Assembly: GCF_032393985.1 (NCBI RefSeq)
Contig: NZ_CP135918.1
Location: forward strand, 3,968,001-4,032,000
Length of the DNA stretch: 64,000 bases
DNA from: Fischerella sp. JS2
GTDB taxonomy: Bacteria > Cyanobacteriota > Cyanobacteriia > Cyanobacteriales > Nostocaceae
Direction: 5' to 3'
In this document: one piece after another, positions 26,425 through 36,064 of the stretch
How the letters are laid out: every line of letters begins with the position of its first letter
Numbering within the stretch: position 1 is the first letter of the stretch
Translations under genes and position numbers: made by a program
Notes under the pieces: generated by a model
What the model was told of the DNA's origin: nothing
The model's database searches: none
Seen by the model: only the letters and a program-made list of their open reading frames with translations

Positions 26425-27759
26425 ATGTCAATGGTTAGTTTACCTGGTTTAAAAGAGTTAATTGAAAGTATAAGTAGAGAGCGTAATTTACCTCGGATAG
26501 CGGTACAATCAGCCATTAGAGAAGCGCTATTAAAAGGTTATGAACGTTACCGTCGCGCCCAAAATTTAGATCGCAAACAATTTGATGAAGATTACTTTGA
26601 AAATTTTGATGTCCAACTAGATATAGAAGAAGAAGGTTTTCGCGTCGTTGCTACTAAAACAATAGTTGAAGAAGTTAGTAACAATGACCATGAAATCGCC
26701 TTGCAACAAGTGCAAGACATGGGAGGCGAAGAAGCACAATTGGGTCAAGAAGTAGTACTAGATGTTACCCCAGATCAAGGAGAATTTGGCCGAATGGCAG
26801 CAATGCAAACCAAGCAAGTATTGGCGCAAAAGCTGCGGGATCAGCAACGGCAATTAATTCAAGAAGAGTTCCAAGATTTAGAAGGAACAGTTCTACAAGC
26901 TAGAGTATTACGGTTTGAGCGGCAATCGGTGATCCTAGCTGTGAGCAGTGGTTTTGGTCAGCCTGAGGTAGAAGCGGAATTACCTAAGCGTGAACAACTT
27001 CCTAACGACAATTATCGTATTGGTGCTACATTCAAAGTCTATTTAAAAAAAGTTTCTCAAGGTCAGCAACGCGGACCACAGCTATTAGTATCTCGGGCTG
27101 ACGCTGGTTTGGTAGTTTATTTATTTGCCAACGAAGTGCCAGAAATTGAAGATGAAGTTGTACGCATTGTTGCAGTAGCACGGGAAGCTAACCCCCCATC
27201 CCGTCATGTGGGGCCTCGGACTAAAATTGCTGTAGATACTTTGGATCGGGATGTAGATCCGGTGGGTGCTTGTATTGGCGCCCGAGGATCGCGAATTCAA
27301 GTGGTAGTTAACGAATTGCGAGGTGAAAAAATTGATGTTATTCGCTGGTCTCCAGACCCTGCTACCTACATTGCCAATGCCTTGAGTCCAGCACGAGTAG
27401 ATGAAGTGCGTCTGATGGATCCAGAAACTAGGCAAACTCACGTCCTGGTAGCAGAAGACCAACTCAGTTTAGCAATTGGTAAAGAAGGACAAAACGTCCG
27501 CTTGGCTGCTCGTTTAACTGGTTGGAAAATAGATATCAAAGACAAAGCTAAGTATGATCATGCAGCAGAAGATAGTAAATTTGCTGCTGCTAGAGCGAAA
27601 TACGCCGCAGAACTTGAGGAAATGGAGGAGGAAGAATTAGACGAGGAGGAATTTAAAGATGAAAATCAACTAGAGTTAGAAGATGAATTAGACAACGAAA
27701 TTGAAGACGAATTAGACAACGAAATTGAAGACGAACTTTACGATCGCGATGCACAATAG
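26425..27759 (+). CDS. nusA: Transcription termination/antitermination factor NusA
   Basis: A 444-residue RNA polymerase-associated factor. The N-terminal domain begins [19 protein letters not shown]; an S1 domain ([21 protein letters not shown]) and two KH domains ([39 protein letters not shown]) follow. The tail after about 395 is strongly acidic with a repeated [11 protein letters not shown] unit; the family's E. coli-type C-terminal acidic repeats are absent, as in other cyanobacteria. I chose ATG 26425 because TAAGGAG lies at 26411-26417 and the protein then starts as expected. Confidence 0.95.
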   Translation: MSMVSLPGLKELIESISRERNLPRIAVQSAIREALLKGYERYRRAQNLDRKQFDEDYFENFDVQLDIEEEGFRVVATKTIVEEVSNNDHEIALQQVQDMGGEEAQLGQEVVLDVTPDQGEFGRMAAMQTKQVLAQKLRDQQRQLIQEEFQDLEGTVLQARVLRFERQSVILAVSSGFGQPEVEAELPKREQLPNDNYRIGATFKVYLKKVSQGQQRGPQLLVSRADAGLVVYLFANEVPEIEDEVVRIVAVAREANPPSRHVGPRTKIAVDTLDRDVDPVGACIGARGSRIQVVVNELRGEKIDVIRWSPDPATYIANALSPARVDEVRLMDPETRQTHVLVAEDQLSLAIGKEGQNVRLAARLTGWKIDIKDKAKYDHAAEDSKFAAARAKYAAELEEMEEEELDEEEFKDENQLELEDELDNEIEDELDNEIEDELYDRDAQ

Positions 27760-27774
27760 TTAAAACTTTATAAA

Positions 27775-28050
27775 ATGAAACCAAACTATCGACGTTGTAT
27801 TAGTTGTCGCAAAGTGGGTCTAAAAAATGAGTTTTGGCGGATTACCCGCGTCTTTCCTTCTGGGCAGGTACAATTAGATGAGGGCATGGGGCGTTCAGCC
27901 TATATTTGCCCTAACATGAGTTGTTTAAGTGCAGCTCAGAAAAAAAACAAACTCGGGCGATCGCTACATGCATCAGTGCCAGAAACACTGTATCAGACAT
28001 TGTGGCAGCGCCTATCCCAAAGTAATCCCCCAAATCAAATCGAGCTTTAA
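27775..28050 (+). CDS. ylxR: YlxR-family (DUF448) RNA-binding protein
   Basis: A 91-residue basic protein with the family motifs RRCISCRKVG, FWRITRVFPSGQVQLDEG, GRSAYICPNMSCL and KKNKLGRSLHASV. YlxR is a small nucleic-acid-binding protein nearly always encoded between nusA and infB, which is its position here, 15 bases after nusA. Confidence 0.92.
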   Translation: MKPNYRRCISCRKVGLKNEFWRITRVFPSGQVQLDEGMGRSAYICPNMSCLSAAQKKNKLGRSLHASVPETLYQTLWQRLSQSNPPNQIEL

Positions 28051-28471
28051 TTGCTTTGGCGGTAATCCCCAGAGGAATTGTGCCGACAGCCGCACCCCAA
28101 GCGCTATCGTCACACCCTCTATTATGCTCGTATTTAATGCCAAAATAGTAATAGGGTGTCTGGCAAATCGCTCTTTAATAACTAAGGGGGCGAAGCAACA
28201 CTCCAAATATAGACTTACGCTCAATGTGTTGTGGAAGACTCAGAATCAGCAAAACAAAAACATAAAAAATTGCAATCTGGTAGCGCCCACGCGCAGTCCG
28301 GCGTCAACCATCGTTTTAGGTGGCGATGCCAGCCTTAAACCGATACATCTCTCTTTCCTGATTGGAGGCACCGGCAACAAAACGGCAACCTAAAAACAGT
28401 AATCAAAGGATGGAGATGTCGCAAAAGCTGGCATCCATCCGCTAAAACTGTAAATTAAAGGGGAAGAGTGG
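28051..28471. other. Intergenic stretch between ylxR and infB
   Basis: 421 bases that are more GC-rich than most spacers here. Overlapping open frames of 70-150 codons exist on both strands, but they lack family resemblance and ribosome sites. It may hold an infB promoter or leader. A ribosome site AAAGGGGAAGA lies just before the infB ATG. Confidence 0.5.
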
Positions 28472-31400
28472 ATGAACAACGGCAAAGTTAGAATCTACGA
28501 ATTATCAAAGGAATTGAATTTGGATAACAAAGAGCTATTAGCAATTTGCGACCAGCTCAATATCGCGGTCAAAAGTCATAGCAGCACCATCACAGAATCC
28601 GAAGCAGAACGCATTCGTTCTCAAGCGGAAAAAGTGGCAGCTACGACGCACCAGATGTCAAAAAAAGATCATTATGGTGCAAGTAGTCATAAGCCAAATA
28701 CAACACAAATACCATCTCGCAATCGACCAGCTGCATCCCAAAAACAAGAATTGTTAGAAATTCGCAAACCAAAACCACCTAAAAATAACTCCGGCAACGC
28801 CCTTGAGGCGTCAGCTGCTACCAATAGTCAATTTGCTTCTTCTGAAGTTAATCCTCTCTCACCCCCCAGACCTTTCGCCACACCAGTCTCATCCATGAAG
28901 CCGACGGCACCTATTCGACCTGTTTCCCGAAATCAGTCTGAGGCAACCCAAGAAACTGCTGTGACAGACGCAGACAAAACGCCCAAGTCAAACCAGCCCA
29001 AGGAGAAAATGGCAGCGGAAAAACCAGAACCAACTTCCCCTGCACCAAATAAGCCGAAACCAGAAAAACCCCAAAAACCACAACTGGTTGCTCCACCCAC
29101 AAGGCCTGCTGCGGATAAACCTGAATCCACACCCCAGCCTCATCAACCAGAAAGACCTATCCTGAAGCGCGATCGCGATCAGGCTCGAGACCAGGTCAAA
29201 GGTAAGGGAAAACCACAGCCTGCCACAAATGTAGAGGCTGGACAAACCACTCAACAGCCACCTAGACCAGCGCGTCCAGTCCCGGGACAACCAAAGTCGG
29301 AGCAAAAAGGCAATAAAGGAGTCGCCGTTGCAGGAGATACCCCAAGACCCAAGCTGCCAACACGTCCAACTCCCGTACCAGCAGCAGTAGGACCACAAAA
29401 ACCTGGATCGGTATCACCAGTAAAACCACAAATAGTCGACGAGGTAGAAACAGAGACAGAAGACGACACTCCAGAAATCATCGAACTCAAGCGTCCCACA
29501 CCTCCACGCCAACCAAAAACAGGTAAAAAATGGCAGCCAGAAGAAGAAATTGACGAAGTCAAAGAATCTGGTAAGGCTAAAGTCGGCGCTAAAGGCAAAC
29601 GTGTCAAGCCTATTGTCGATGACGAGGACTTTGAAGAAGATTTCCTTGATGATGAAGATGCAGATCTAGCTGCTGCTGCTGTAGCCATCAGTAATGCGAT
29701 CGTCCGTCCACCCAAACCGAAAACTGGCAAACCAGCACAGCCTGCTGCTGTGGTCGCCGCTCCGAAACCAACCAAAAAAGCCCCTGCTGCGGCTCGCGAC
29801 CAACAACGTCGCCCACAGGAACAAAAACGTGAACGTCCTGAAAAACTAATTGTCACAGGCACGATGACCGTGCAAGAGTTGGCAGATGCCTTGGCGGTTG
29901 CCGACACAGAAATCGTCAAGATTCTGTTCCTCAAGGGCATGGCGGTGAGTATTACTCAAAGTTTGGATATTCCCACGATTACTTTAATCGCCAACGAACT
30001 AGGCACAGAAGTCGAAACCCAACAACCAGAAGCTGAAGCCCGTAAAGTCACAGAAATGATCGACGTGGCAGACCTGGAAAACCTCCAGAGACGCCCACCA
30101 GTAGTGACAATTATGGGTCACGTAGACCACGGTAAAACTACCTTGCTCGATTCCATTCGCAATACCAAGGTAGCTGCCGGGGAAGCAGGCGGTATTACAC
30201 AACATATCGGTGCTTACCACGTAGACGTAGAACATGGCGGCAAAGTCCAGCAAGTAGTATTTTTAGATACACCTGGTCACGAAGCCTTTACAGCTATGCG
30301 GGCGCGGGGAGCGCGGGTTACAGACATTGCCATTTTAGTTGTGGCAGCTGATGATGGCGTCCGTCCCCAAACAATTGAAGCCATTAGCCACGCTAAAGCC
30401 GCAGGAGTGCCTATTGTTGTTGCAATTAACAAAATTGACAAAGAAGGCGCTCAACCAGACCGAGTTAAGCAAGAACTGACTAATTACGGTCTGACTCCAG
30501 AGGAATGGGGCGGTGATACAATCATGGTTCCTGTAAGTGCGATCAAAGGCGAAAATCTGGATACGCTACTTGAGATGATCCTGTTGGTCGCAGAAGTCGA
30601 AGAACTGTCTGCTAACCCTGATCGTTCTGCCAAGGGAACGGTGATTGAAGCTCACCTTGATAAAGCCAAAGGCGCGGTTGCAACTCTGTTAGTGCAGAAT
30701 GGTACACTGCGGGTAGGCGATATCCTTGTAGCGGGCTCGGTATTTGGTAAAGTGCGGGCCATGATCGATGACCGAGCAAGAAAAGTAGAAGCTGCGACTC
30801 CTTCTTTTGCTGTTGAGGTACTCGGTTTAGGTGACGTGCCAGCAGCTGGAGATGAGTTTGAGGTCTTCCAAAACGAAAAAGAAGCACGGGCACTCGCTAA
30901 TGACCGCGCTGAGAAACAGCGTCAATCCCGTCTCATGCAAGGCCGCGTCACATTGGCTGCGATTTCAGCTCAAGCTCAAGAAGGCGAGTTGAAAGAACTC
31001 AACTTGATCCTCAAGGCAGACGTCCAAGGCTCAGTCGAGGCCATCGTGGGATCGCTGAAGCAAATTCCGCAAAACGAAGTCCAAATCCGCTTGCTGTTGG
31101 CTGCTGCTGGGGAAATTACCCAGACAGATATTGATCTGGCCGCTGCTAGTGGAGCTGTGATCATTGGCTTCAACACCACTTACGCTAGTGGTGCTAGACA
31201 AGCTGCTGATGAAGCTGGCGTAGATGTACGAGAATACAACATCATCTACAAGCTTCTAGAAGACATCCAAGGTGCTTTGGAAGGTCTGTTAGAACCAGAG
31301 TTAGTAGAAGAACCTCTGGGTCAAGCAGAAGTACGTGCTGTCTTCCCTGTTGGTCGCGGAGCTGTTGCTGGTTGTTATGTCCAATCTGGCAAACTGGTTC

Positions 31401-31615
31401 GTAACTGCAAGGTGCGAGTACGTCGTGGCGGCAAAGTTGTCTACGAAGGAATTCTGGATTCGCTTAAACGCATGAAAGAAGATGCCCGCGAGGTCAACAC
31501 AGGATTTGAGTGCGGTGTCGGCATCGACAAATACAGCGACTGGACAGAAGGCGACATCATCGAAGCCTACCAAATGGTGACTAAGCGTCGTACCCTCTCG
31601 GCAGCAGCGAGATAA
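28472..31615 (+). CDS. infB: Translation initiation factor IF-2
   Basis: A 1047-residue GTPase that loads initiator tRNA on the ribosome. The N-terminal helix-turn motif ([19 protein letters not shown]) is followed by a roughly 380-residue Pro/Lys/Gln-rich linker, longer than in E. coli and typical of cyanobacteria, with an acidic patch ([17 protein letters not shown]). The G domain has GHVDHGKTT at about 549-557, [15 protein letters not shown] and NKIDKEG; the C-terminal domains follow and end in [15 protein letters not shown]. It is the last gene of the cluster, with a weak stem-loop downstream. Confidence 0.96.
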   Translation: MNNGKVRIYELSKELNLDNKELLAICDQLNIAVKSHSSTITESEAERIRSQAEKVAATTHQMSKKDHYGASSHKPNTTQIPSRNRPAASQKQELLEIRKPKPPKNNSGNALEASAATNSQFASSEVNPLSPPRPFATPVSSMKPTAPIRPVSRNQSEATQETAVTDADKTPKSNQPKEKMAAEKPEPTSPAPNKPKPEKPQKPQLVAPPTRPAADKPESTPQPHQPERPILKRDRDQARDQVKGKGKPQPATNVEAGQTTQQPPRPARPVPGQPKSEQKGNKGVAVAGDTPRPKLPTRPTPVPAAVGPQKPGSVSPVKPQIVDEVETETEDDTPEIIELKRPTPPRQPKTGKKWQPEEEIDEVKESGKAKVGAKGKRVKPIVDDEDFEEDFLDDEDADLAAAAVAISNAIVRPPKPKTGKPAQPAAVVAAPKPTKKAPAAARDQQRRPQEQKRERPEKLIVTGTMTVQELADALAVADTEIVKILFLKGMAVSITQSLDIPTITLIANELGTEVETQQPEAEARKVTEMIDVADLENLQRRPPVVTIMGHVDHGKTTLLDSIRNTKVAAGEAGGITQHIGAYHVDVEHGGKVQQVVFLDTPGHEAFTAMRARGARVTDIAILVVAADDGVRPQTIEAISHAKAAGVPIVVAINKIDKEGAQPDRVKQELTNYGLTPEEWGGDTIMVPVSAIKGENLDTLLEMILLVAEVEELSANPDRSAKGTVIEAHLDKAKGAVATLLVQNGTLRVGDILVAGSVFGKVRAMIDDRARKVEAATPSFAVEVLGLGDVPAAGDEFEVFQNEKEARALANDRAEKQRQSRLMQGRVTLAAISAQAQEGELKELNLILKADVQGSVEAIVGSLKQIPQNEVQIRLLLAAAGEITQTDIDLAAASGAVIIGFNTTYASGARQAADEAGVDVREYNIIYKLLEDIQGALEGLLEPELVEEPLGQAEVRAVFPVGRGAVAGCYVQSGKLVRNCKVRVRRGGKVVYEGILDSLKRMKEDAREVNTGFECGVGIDKYSDWTEGDIIEAYQMVTKRRTLSAAAR

Positions 31616-31723
31616 TACAGTGGCTGGGAGAAGAAGTGAACACTTCGTATCTGGGCTAAACACCGGACATGGAAAGTTGATGGCAAAACTATCCATGTCA
31701 AACCCATATGTATCAAATCTTTC

Positions 31724-31753
31724 TCTGGCTTGATCACCTTTTCCCAAGCCAGA
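31724..31753 (+). terminator. Stem-loop after infB
   Basis: A perfect nine-base stem with a 12-base loop, 108 bases after the infB stop. There is no T tract, so it may be a processing or stability element rather than an intrinsic terminator. Confidence 0.4.
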
Positions 31754-32220
31754 ACTACAATCTAACTAGTTCAGTAATAAAAATTAATTTTATTAAATTT
31801 ATAAACTTCCATTTATACTATCTTGAAAATAAGGCAGAGGGCAGAAGGCAGAAGAGGTAAGAATTTTCATGGCAATGTTTGTCTATCAACGTTCATGATT
31901 GACTATCTTGAAAATAGGGTGTGGGGGATTAACAAGTACAAACAAGCAAATAAAAAGTAAAAAGAAAGTATTTTTCTTGTGCCTTTTAACTTTTGCTTTG
32001 TTTGGTAATGGTGTATAAATATTCATATTTTCATACACTCGTTATGGGATTTTATTTTGATTGCCTGTATTAAAAATACGGAACTCTCAATAGGGAACAG
32101 TTGTAGGTATGCCCCTGTGGGAATCTGGCTTGGTAGTAATGATGATTAACTTAAATTAGAAGATGTTACGTTTACATTTTAATTTTACAGTAGCAAATTT
32201 TACCAAAAGTTTTATCAATT

Positions 32221-32236
32221 TTTGCGTAAGTCCTGT
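32221..32236 (+). repeat. Left member of a 16-base inverted repeat pair (mate 33026-33041)
   Basis: TTTGCGTAAGTCCTGT matches the reverse complement of 33026-33041 with one difference. CAGGACTTACGCA-type ends are common on cyanobacterial insertion sequences and their miniature derivatives. The pair brackets the 65-residue gene at 32514. Confidence 0.5.
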
Positions 32237-32513
32237 GATTAAAATCATTTTGCTGTTTTCAGTAATATCATTTTTTTCAGCAACTTACTGTAAGCATAAC
32301 GTCGCTTTTAGTCACAAATGAAACAGAATTTGCTGCCATAGAAGTATTAGCCTTAATAACAGGTTTGGTAATGTTTCACAATTATAGGAGTGCAGGCGAG
32401 ATTACCTTTTAACCTTTCCTACAAAAGTGTATCTACTTAATTTTTAAGAGGTATACATAATTAAGGATGTAAATAAGTCTACCAATTAAACTAAAACTAA
32501 GGACAAAAAACCT

Positions 32514-32711
32514 ATGGCTCTAATTCAAACTTCTAGCGATCGCCAATTTTCTCATAATCCTCAAATTTGGACTCATTTAAAGAATGCGATCGCCGCTAGT
32601 TCTGGTTTCCAACGTTGGTTGTTGGAACGTGATACTCAATTCCAAAAACTTAGCTTGGAACAGCAGGTACAACGATATCTACGAGAAACTTTAGAAAATT
32701 TAGCTTACTGA
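32514..32711 (+). CDS. Small conserved cyanobacterial protein of unknown function
   Basis: A 65-residue protein, beginning MALIQTSSDRQFSHNP and ending QRYLRETLENLAY, with AAGGAC about nine bases upstream of the ATG. The segment SSGFQRWLLERDTQFQKLSL is predicted helical. The pattern is reminiscent of short proteins seen in many cyanobacterial genomes, though I cannot name a function. It is isolated by long non-coding stretches on both sides and carries two HIP1 sites. Confidence 0.75.
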   Translation: MALIQTSSDRQFSHNPQIWTHLKNAIAASSGFQRWLLERDTQFQKLSLEQQVQRYLRETLENLAY

Positions 32712-33350
32712 AATATACCGCTTGTGGTTCTCCTAAATAGCACAACTATCTTTTGCTATTCTCCCCTAACTAAAGATGTGTGTACATGACAAAAATCCTT
32801 TGCCTCAAAAGGTATATAGATACATAAACTGCCCTATCTTGTAAGCAGGGGAAATATGTATGAAAATTTGCGGCGTTTTCTACAATTAGAGTTTATCTTT
32901 TTCGAGATAAAAATTTACTCAGTAGAAAGCCAGTTTTTTAATGCTCAATTAAGTCTCTTGATGAGATGTTTTTAATTATAATTTTGTGTTTATTTATCTT
33001 CAAATGACTTCAAAGTATATAAGTTACAGGACTTACACAAAACATAATGATGCGTAGCGGTAATTCATGAATTACTGCCAAAAACCTTTATATGTAAAAT
33101 GTTTTAATTAACTTACCTTAAGCCCGTTCAGGATTTGAAATTCACACTTGTGAATTTCAAATTCCATAGGCGTGTAGCGTCTTTTTTAGGTACTGTTAAT
33201 TCCAAATTAAATCGGAGTCCTTTCTTTTTCTACGGTTTAAAGATAATAATGCAGAAACTATGTATCTTCACTTATTATCTCTTCTTCTGCCTTCTCCTTA
33301 GGGCTGATAAGTGTAAATATTTCGCAATCTAAAATCCGTCTTGAAAAGCT
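32712..33350. other. Intergenic stretch before the first parvulin-like gene
   Basis: About 640 bases. It contains the right inverted repeat at 33026-33041, a GTAATTCATGAATTAC palindrome at about 33060-33075, and GAAATTCACAC/TGTGAATTTC, also palindromic, at about 33137-33160. A 65-codon open frame (33135-33332) across it looks random. Confidence 0.5.
33026..33041 (-). repeat. Right member of the 16-base inverted repeat pair (mate 32221-32236)
   Basis: ACAGGACTTACACAAA; 15 of 16 positions match the inverted mate about 800 bases upstream. Confidence 0.5.
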
Positions 33351-34106
33351 ATGACTGATATTTCTCAAATAGGTATTTCTCCTGAGGAAATTATTAACTA
33401 CCTCAAAAGTGAAATGAGTTTGAGGGAAGTATGTCAAAAAATTTTATATCAAAGAATTATAGACAATGCCGCCCAAGAGAGGGGCATAATTGTAACTACA
33501 GAAGAAATTGAAATTGAGGCAGACTGCCAACGTCGTAAACAGCGTTTAGAAAAAGCTGTAGATACATTAACATGGTTGGCTAAGCAACTTGTTAGTCCTT
33601 ATGATTGGGAAATTGGAATTCGCAACCAATTGCTAGCGCCAAAACTCGCACAAACACTCTTTGCTAAAGAGGTAGAAAAATTTTTTAACCAAAATCGTCA
33701 AGAATTCGAGCAAATAGTTCTTTATCAAATAATAGTGGTATGTAAAAAACTCGCTCAAGAACTTTATTACCAAATTGAAGAAGGTGAAATTAGTTTTTAT
33801 GAAGCGGCTCACATTTATGATATTGATGAGCATCGTAGACAAAAATGTGGCTATGAAGGGAAAATATATCGTTGGGCTATCCAACCAGATATAGCTGAGT
33901 TTGTATTTGAGAGTCCTCCTAAACACTTAATTGGTCCATTGAAAAGTGAACAAGGCTACCATATTTTGATGGTTGAAGAAGTGATAGCAGCAGAATTAAC
34001 GCCTCAAAGATATAACGAAATTATCAATAATATGTTTCAACAGTGGTTGGCTAGTGAAGCACAGTATTTATTAAATTGTTATGAACTAGATGTAGATACA
34101 TTTTAG
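33351..34106 (+). CDS. Parvulin-like peptidyl-prolyl isomerase/chaperone (first of two at the peptide-export locus)
   Basis: A 251-residue SurA/PrsA-like protein without a signal peptide. The N-terminal helical chaperone part (VCQKILYQRIIDNAAQERGI, ERGIIVTTEEIEIEADCQRR) is followed by a rotamase-like domain: LYYQIEEGEISFYEAAHIY, GYEGKIYRWAIQPDIAEFVF and GPLKSEQGYHILMVEEV. It is a clear paralogue of the protein at 40983. In cyanobacteria such proteins often sit beside C39-peptidase exporters, so a role in keeping precursor peptides or the exporter competent is inferred. About 2 kb of non-coding DNA separates it from the exporter gene. Confidence 0.8.
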   Translation: MTDISQIGISPEEIINYLKSEMSLREVCQKILYQRIIDNAAQERGIIVTTEEIEIEADCQRRKQRLEKAVDTLTWLAKQLVSPYDWEIGIRNQLLAPKLAQTLFAKEVEKFFNQNRQEFEQIVLYQIIVVCKKLAQELYYQIEEGEISFYEAAHIYDIDEHRRQKCGYEGKIYRWAIQPDIAEFVFESPPKHLIGPLKSEQGYHILMVEEVIAAELTPQRYNEIINNMFQQWLASEAQYLLNCYELDVDTF

Positions 34107-35481
34107 ATTCATTTGAGATATATTATAGATACACAAAATTATTTTTTGAAGTTGTATTTTTTTGATACACTAAATTTAATTATTTGCCAGATAAACACTG
34201 AGATTACATGGTGATAGTCATATTGAAACGAGTCAAATCTAAAATATCTCCGTCTTGATTTCGACTAAAGTGACAAAAAAAATAAAAAATATTCAAAATT
34301 AAGAATTAAAGCAACTTTGCTAAACGAGAGTTTTGTTTTTAGGCTTTAATATCTTCTTCTTTAATTTTTTGAAAATCTCTGAAATCTTATTTCATAAAGC
34401 TAATTTTTGAAGAATTGATAAAGAAATAATGCAATAAGAAGCAAGTCTTGTAAATTTCATAAAAATATGTTGAAAAATTATATATATATACAGAATAATT
34501 GTAGTGGCTAAGAACTATTGGTTGAGATTGAATTAATGATCGCAGTATTTTAGTCAAAGACTCCATTCTATCAATATAATTTCTAGATTTTGACAACACT
34601 TTGGCTAATAATACAGTTTTCAACAACTTAGTGACATCACAAAGTACTAGTTAAAGATAGCAAACATGTATAACTTTGAAAAATCATACTTTTGCACAAC
34701 ATTAACTTTTTAGGAAAATGTTGTGTTGCATTTTACTAAAAAGGATCTTTTGTTAGGTAATTCAGTCTTTTGATAGATTACTAGGAAAGTCTTGAAACAC
34801 AAAAATAGGGGTTGCAATGGTTCTATAAATATTATTTCGATTCTCAACTTTTTCGCCTAAGCTAGGGCAAATTCTCTCGCTAACTAGCGATAGCACTTAG
34901 ACACCCATACTTCTACAAAACAGACAGACTCTTGTTAGAATTGGGTAAACTTCGATGCAATAGCATTTTTGACAAAGATGCTTGTTGCCGTCATAAATCA
35001 TTTGTCATTAGTAAATATTAAGTTCTAATGGCTAATGATAAATGGCGTGAAGTTCCAAACGGAAGCTCATAAGATCGACTTGGATTTAAATCGTAGTCAA
35101 CCTTGTGCAGTACCATATACCAAGTGAACATTTCAAAGAGCTAGAAATGATTTTGAAGTTACTGTTGTCTTTGAAGTTTACAACAGCCATGCTTTTTGCT
35201 TACATGTTCAAGGTTATGTTCTATCACCTGTCAGTTCAGCATCGATGTCTTCTAGTAGCGACATCTTAAAATTAAGATTTTGCTTAGTTAACATCATCCG
35301 TAAGTAACATGATGAGCTAATTCATTGGAGATCAGCCTCGTAATTCTACAACTTATATCTAGCTTGAAAATGGGTGTAGGGGTGTAGGAGGAGTCATATT
35401 TTCATGCTCTTTGTATGATTGTTCATATTACCGTCTTGCACCGACTTTTGGACTTGCCAATAAATAGATTTCAAGTGACTG

Positions 35482-35667
35482 CTAACTTAGCTTTTTAGAG
35501 CTAACTAATTTTGCAGCTGTGAAAACTTGATCATGAGGATTGCAAAAACAGCCAAAGTGGATTTGTGTATCTGCATTTTGTTCTTGAGCAATAATTACTT
35601 GATGGCACAAGAAAGCGAATTTATCCGTGCAGTCAATCCAAAATCTGTCTTGAAAAGCTTTGAAGTT
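35482..35667 (-). pseudogene. Probable C-terminal gene remnant
   Basis: On the minus strand about 61 codons read open to a TAG at 35482-35484, with good codon use, and encode FWIDCTDKFAFLCHQVII, then AQEQNADTQIHFGCFCNPHD and QVFTAAKLVSSKKLS. No ATG, GTG or TTG start precedes it in frame within the coding-like part; the frame runs upstream into dispersed repeat DNA. This looks like the tail of a gene cut by repeat insertion. Family unknown, and it could be a chance frame. Confidence 0.4.
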
Positions 35668-35762
35668 CCCTCGGGGACTGCTTTGTAGACGCGCTTTACA
35701 CGGTGAGCCAGCGACTCTTACGCAGGGGGTTCCTCCCCCAACCCCAAAGGGGACCCCGAGTT

Positions 35763-35815
35763 CCCATGAGCGATTGCCGTAGACGCGCTTTACTCGGCTT
35801 CTGTAAAGTAAGGGT
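35763..35815 (+). repeat. 53-bp dispersed repeat, exact inverted match to 5259-5311
   Basis: Identical over 53 bases to the reverse complement of 5259-5311. It lies in a repeat cluster that also has TAGACGCGCTTTACACGG at about 35686. Confidence 0.85.
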
Positions 35816-36064
35816 TTCCCTGCATAAAATAAAGCATGTGGCGTGAAACCTCCGCACCCTTACAGGAAGCCACTACTCTCCCTTGAAGCTGCTACGTGTC
35901 TACGCGTCTACAAACTTTTCGCAAAATCTAAAATTGTTTGACAGCAACTAGCAATAATTATGATATCTCAGTACAGTCAACATCTTGGTAAGTATTACAA
36001 TTTACGACTCGCCATGCTTTTTTGAGGCTGGTATCCAAAAAAATTCATTGCTGGAGGTGAGCGG

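Larger units (their letters stand above)
31616..32513. other. Long intergenic region downstream of infB
   Basis: About 900 bases without a supported gene. They hold a stem-loop TCTGGCTTG 31724-31732 / CAAGCCAGA 31745-31753 (no T tail), a GGCAGAAG repeat at about 31832-31856, two TTGAAAATA(A/G)GG copies (31823, 31906), and the left member of a 16-base inverted repeat at 32221-32236. Confidence 0.55.
34107..36064. other. Two-kilobase gene-poor region upstream of the exporter gene
   Basis: No complete gene is supported over 1.96 kb. Contents seen: a very AT-rich left half; a few short open frames without ribosome sites (for example GTG 35105, about 55 codons); a likely gene remnant on the minus strand at 35482-35667; a cluster of dispersed repeats at about 35660-35820 including the 53-bp match to 5259-5311; and, at the right end, the leader of the exporter gene with GGAGGTGAG at 36052-36060. 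Confidence 0.6.

Noticed and set aside
27929-28393. 154-codon open frame between ylxR and infB
   Set aside because: It overlaps ylxR in another frame, lacks family resemblance and a ribosome site, and no codon pattern supports it.
28911-29940. Long open frames on the minus strand opposite infB
   Set aside because: They are antisense shadows of the Pro/Lys/Ala-rich IF-2 linker, with low-complexity Ser/Arg/Trp composition and no ribosome sites.
32165-32195. Possible HLR1 (RpaB-binding) direct repeat TTTACATT...TTTTACAG
   Set aside because: The spacing between the TTACA half-sites does not fit the HLR1 consensus and no light-responsive gene is adjacent.
35105-35269. Short GTG-started open frame in the gene-poor region
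   Set aside because: All three plus frames and parts of the minus strand are open here for 30-50 codons, so openness is not informative; no ribosome site or recognisable motif.
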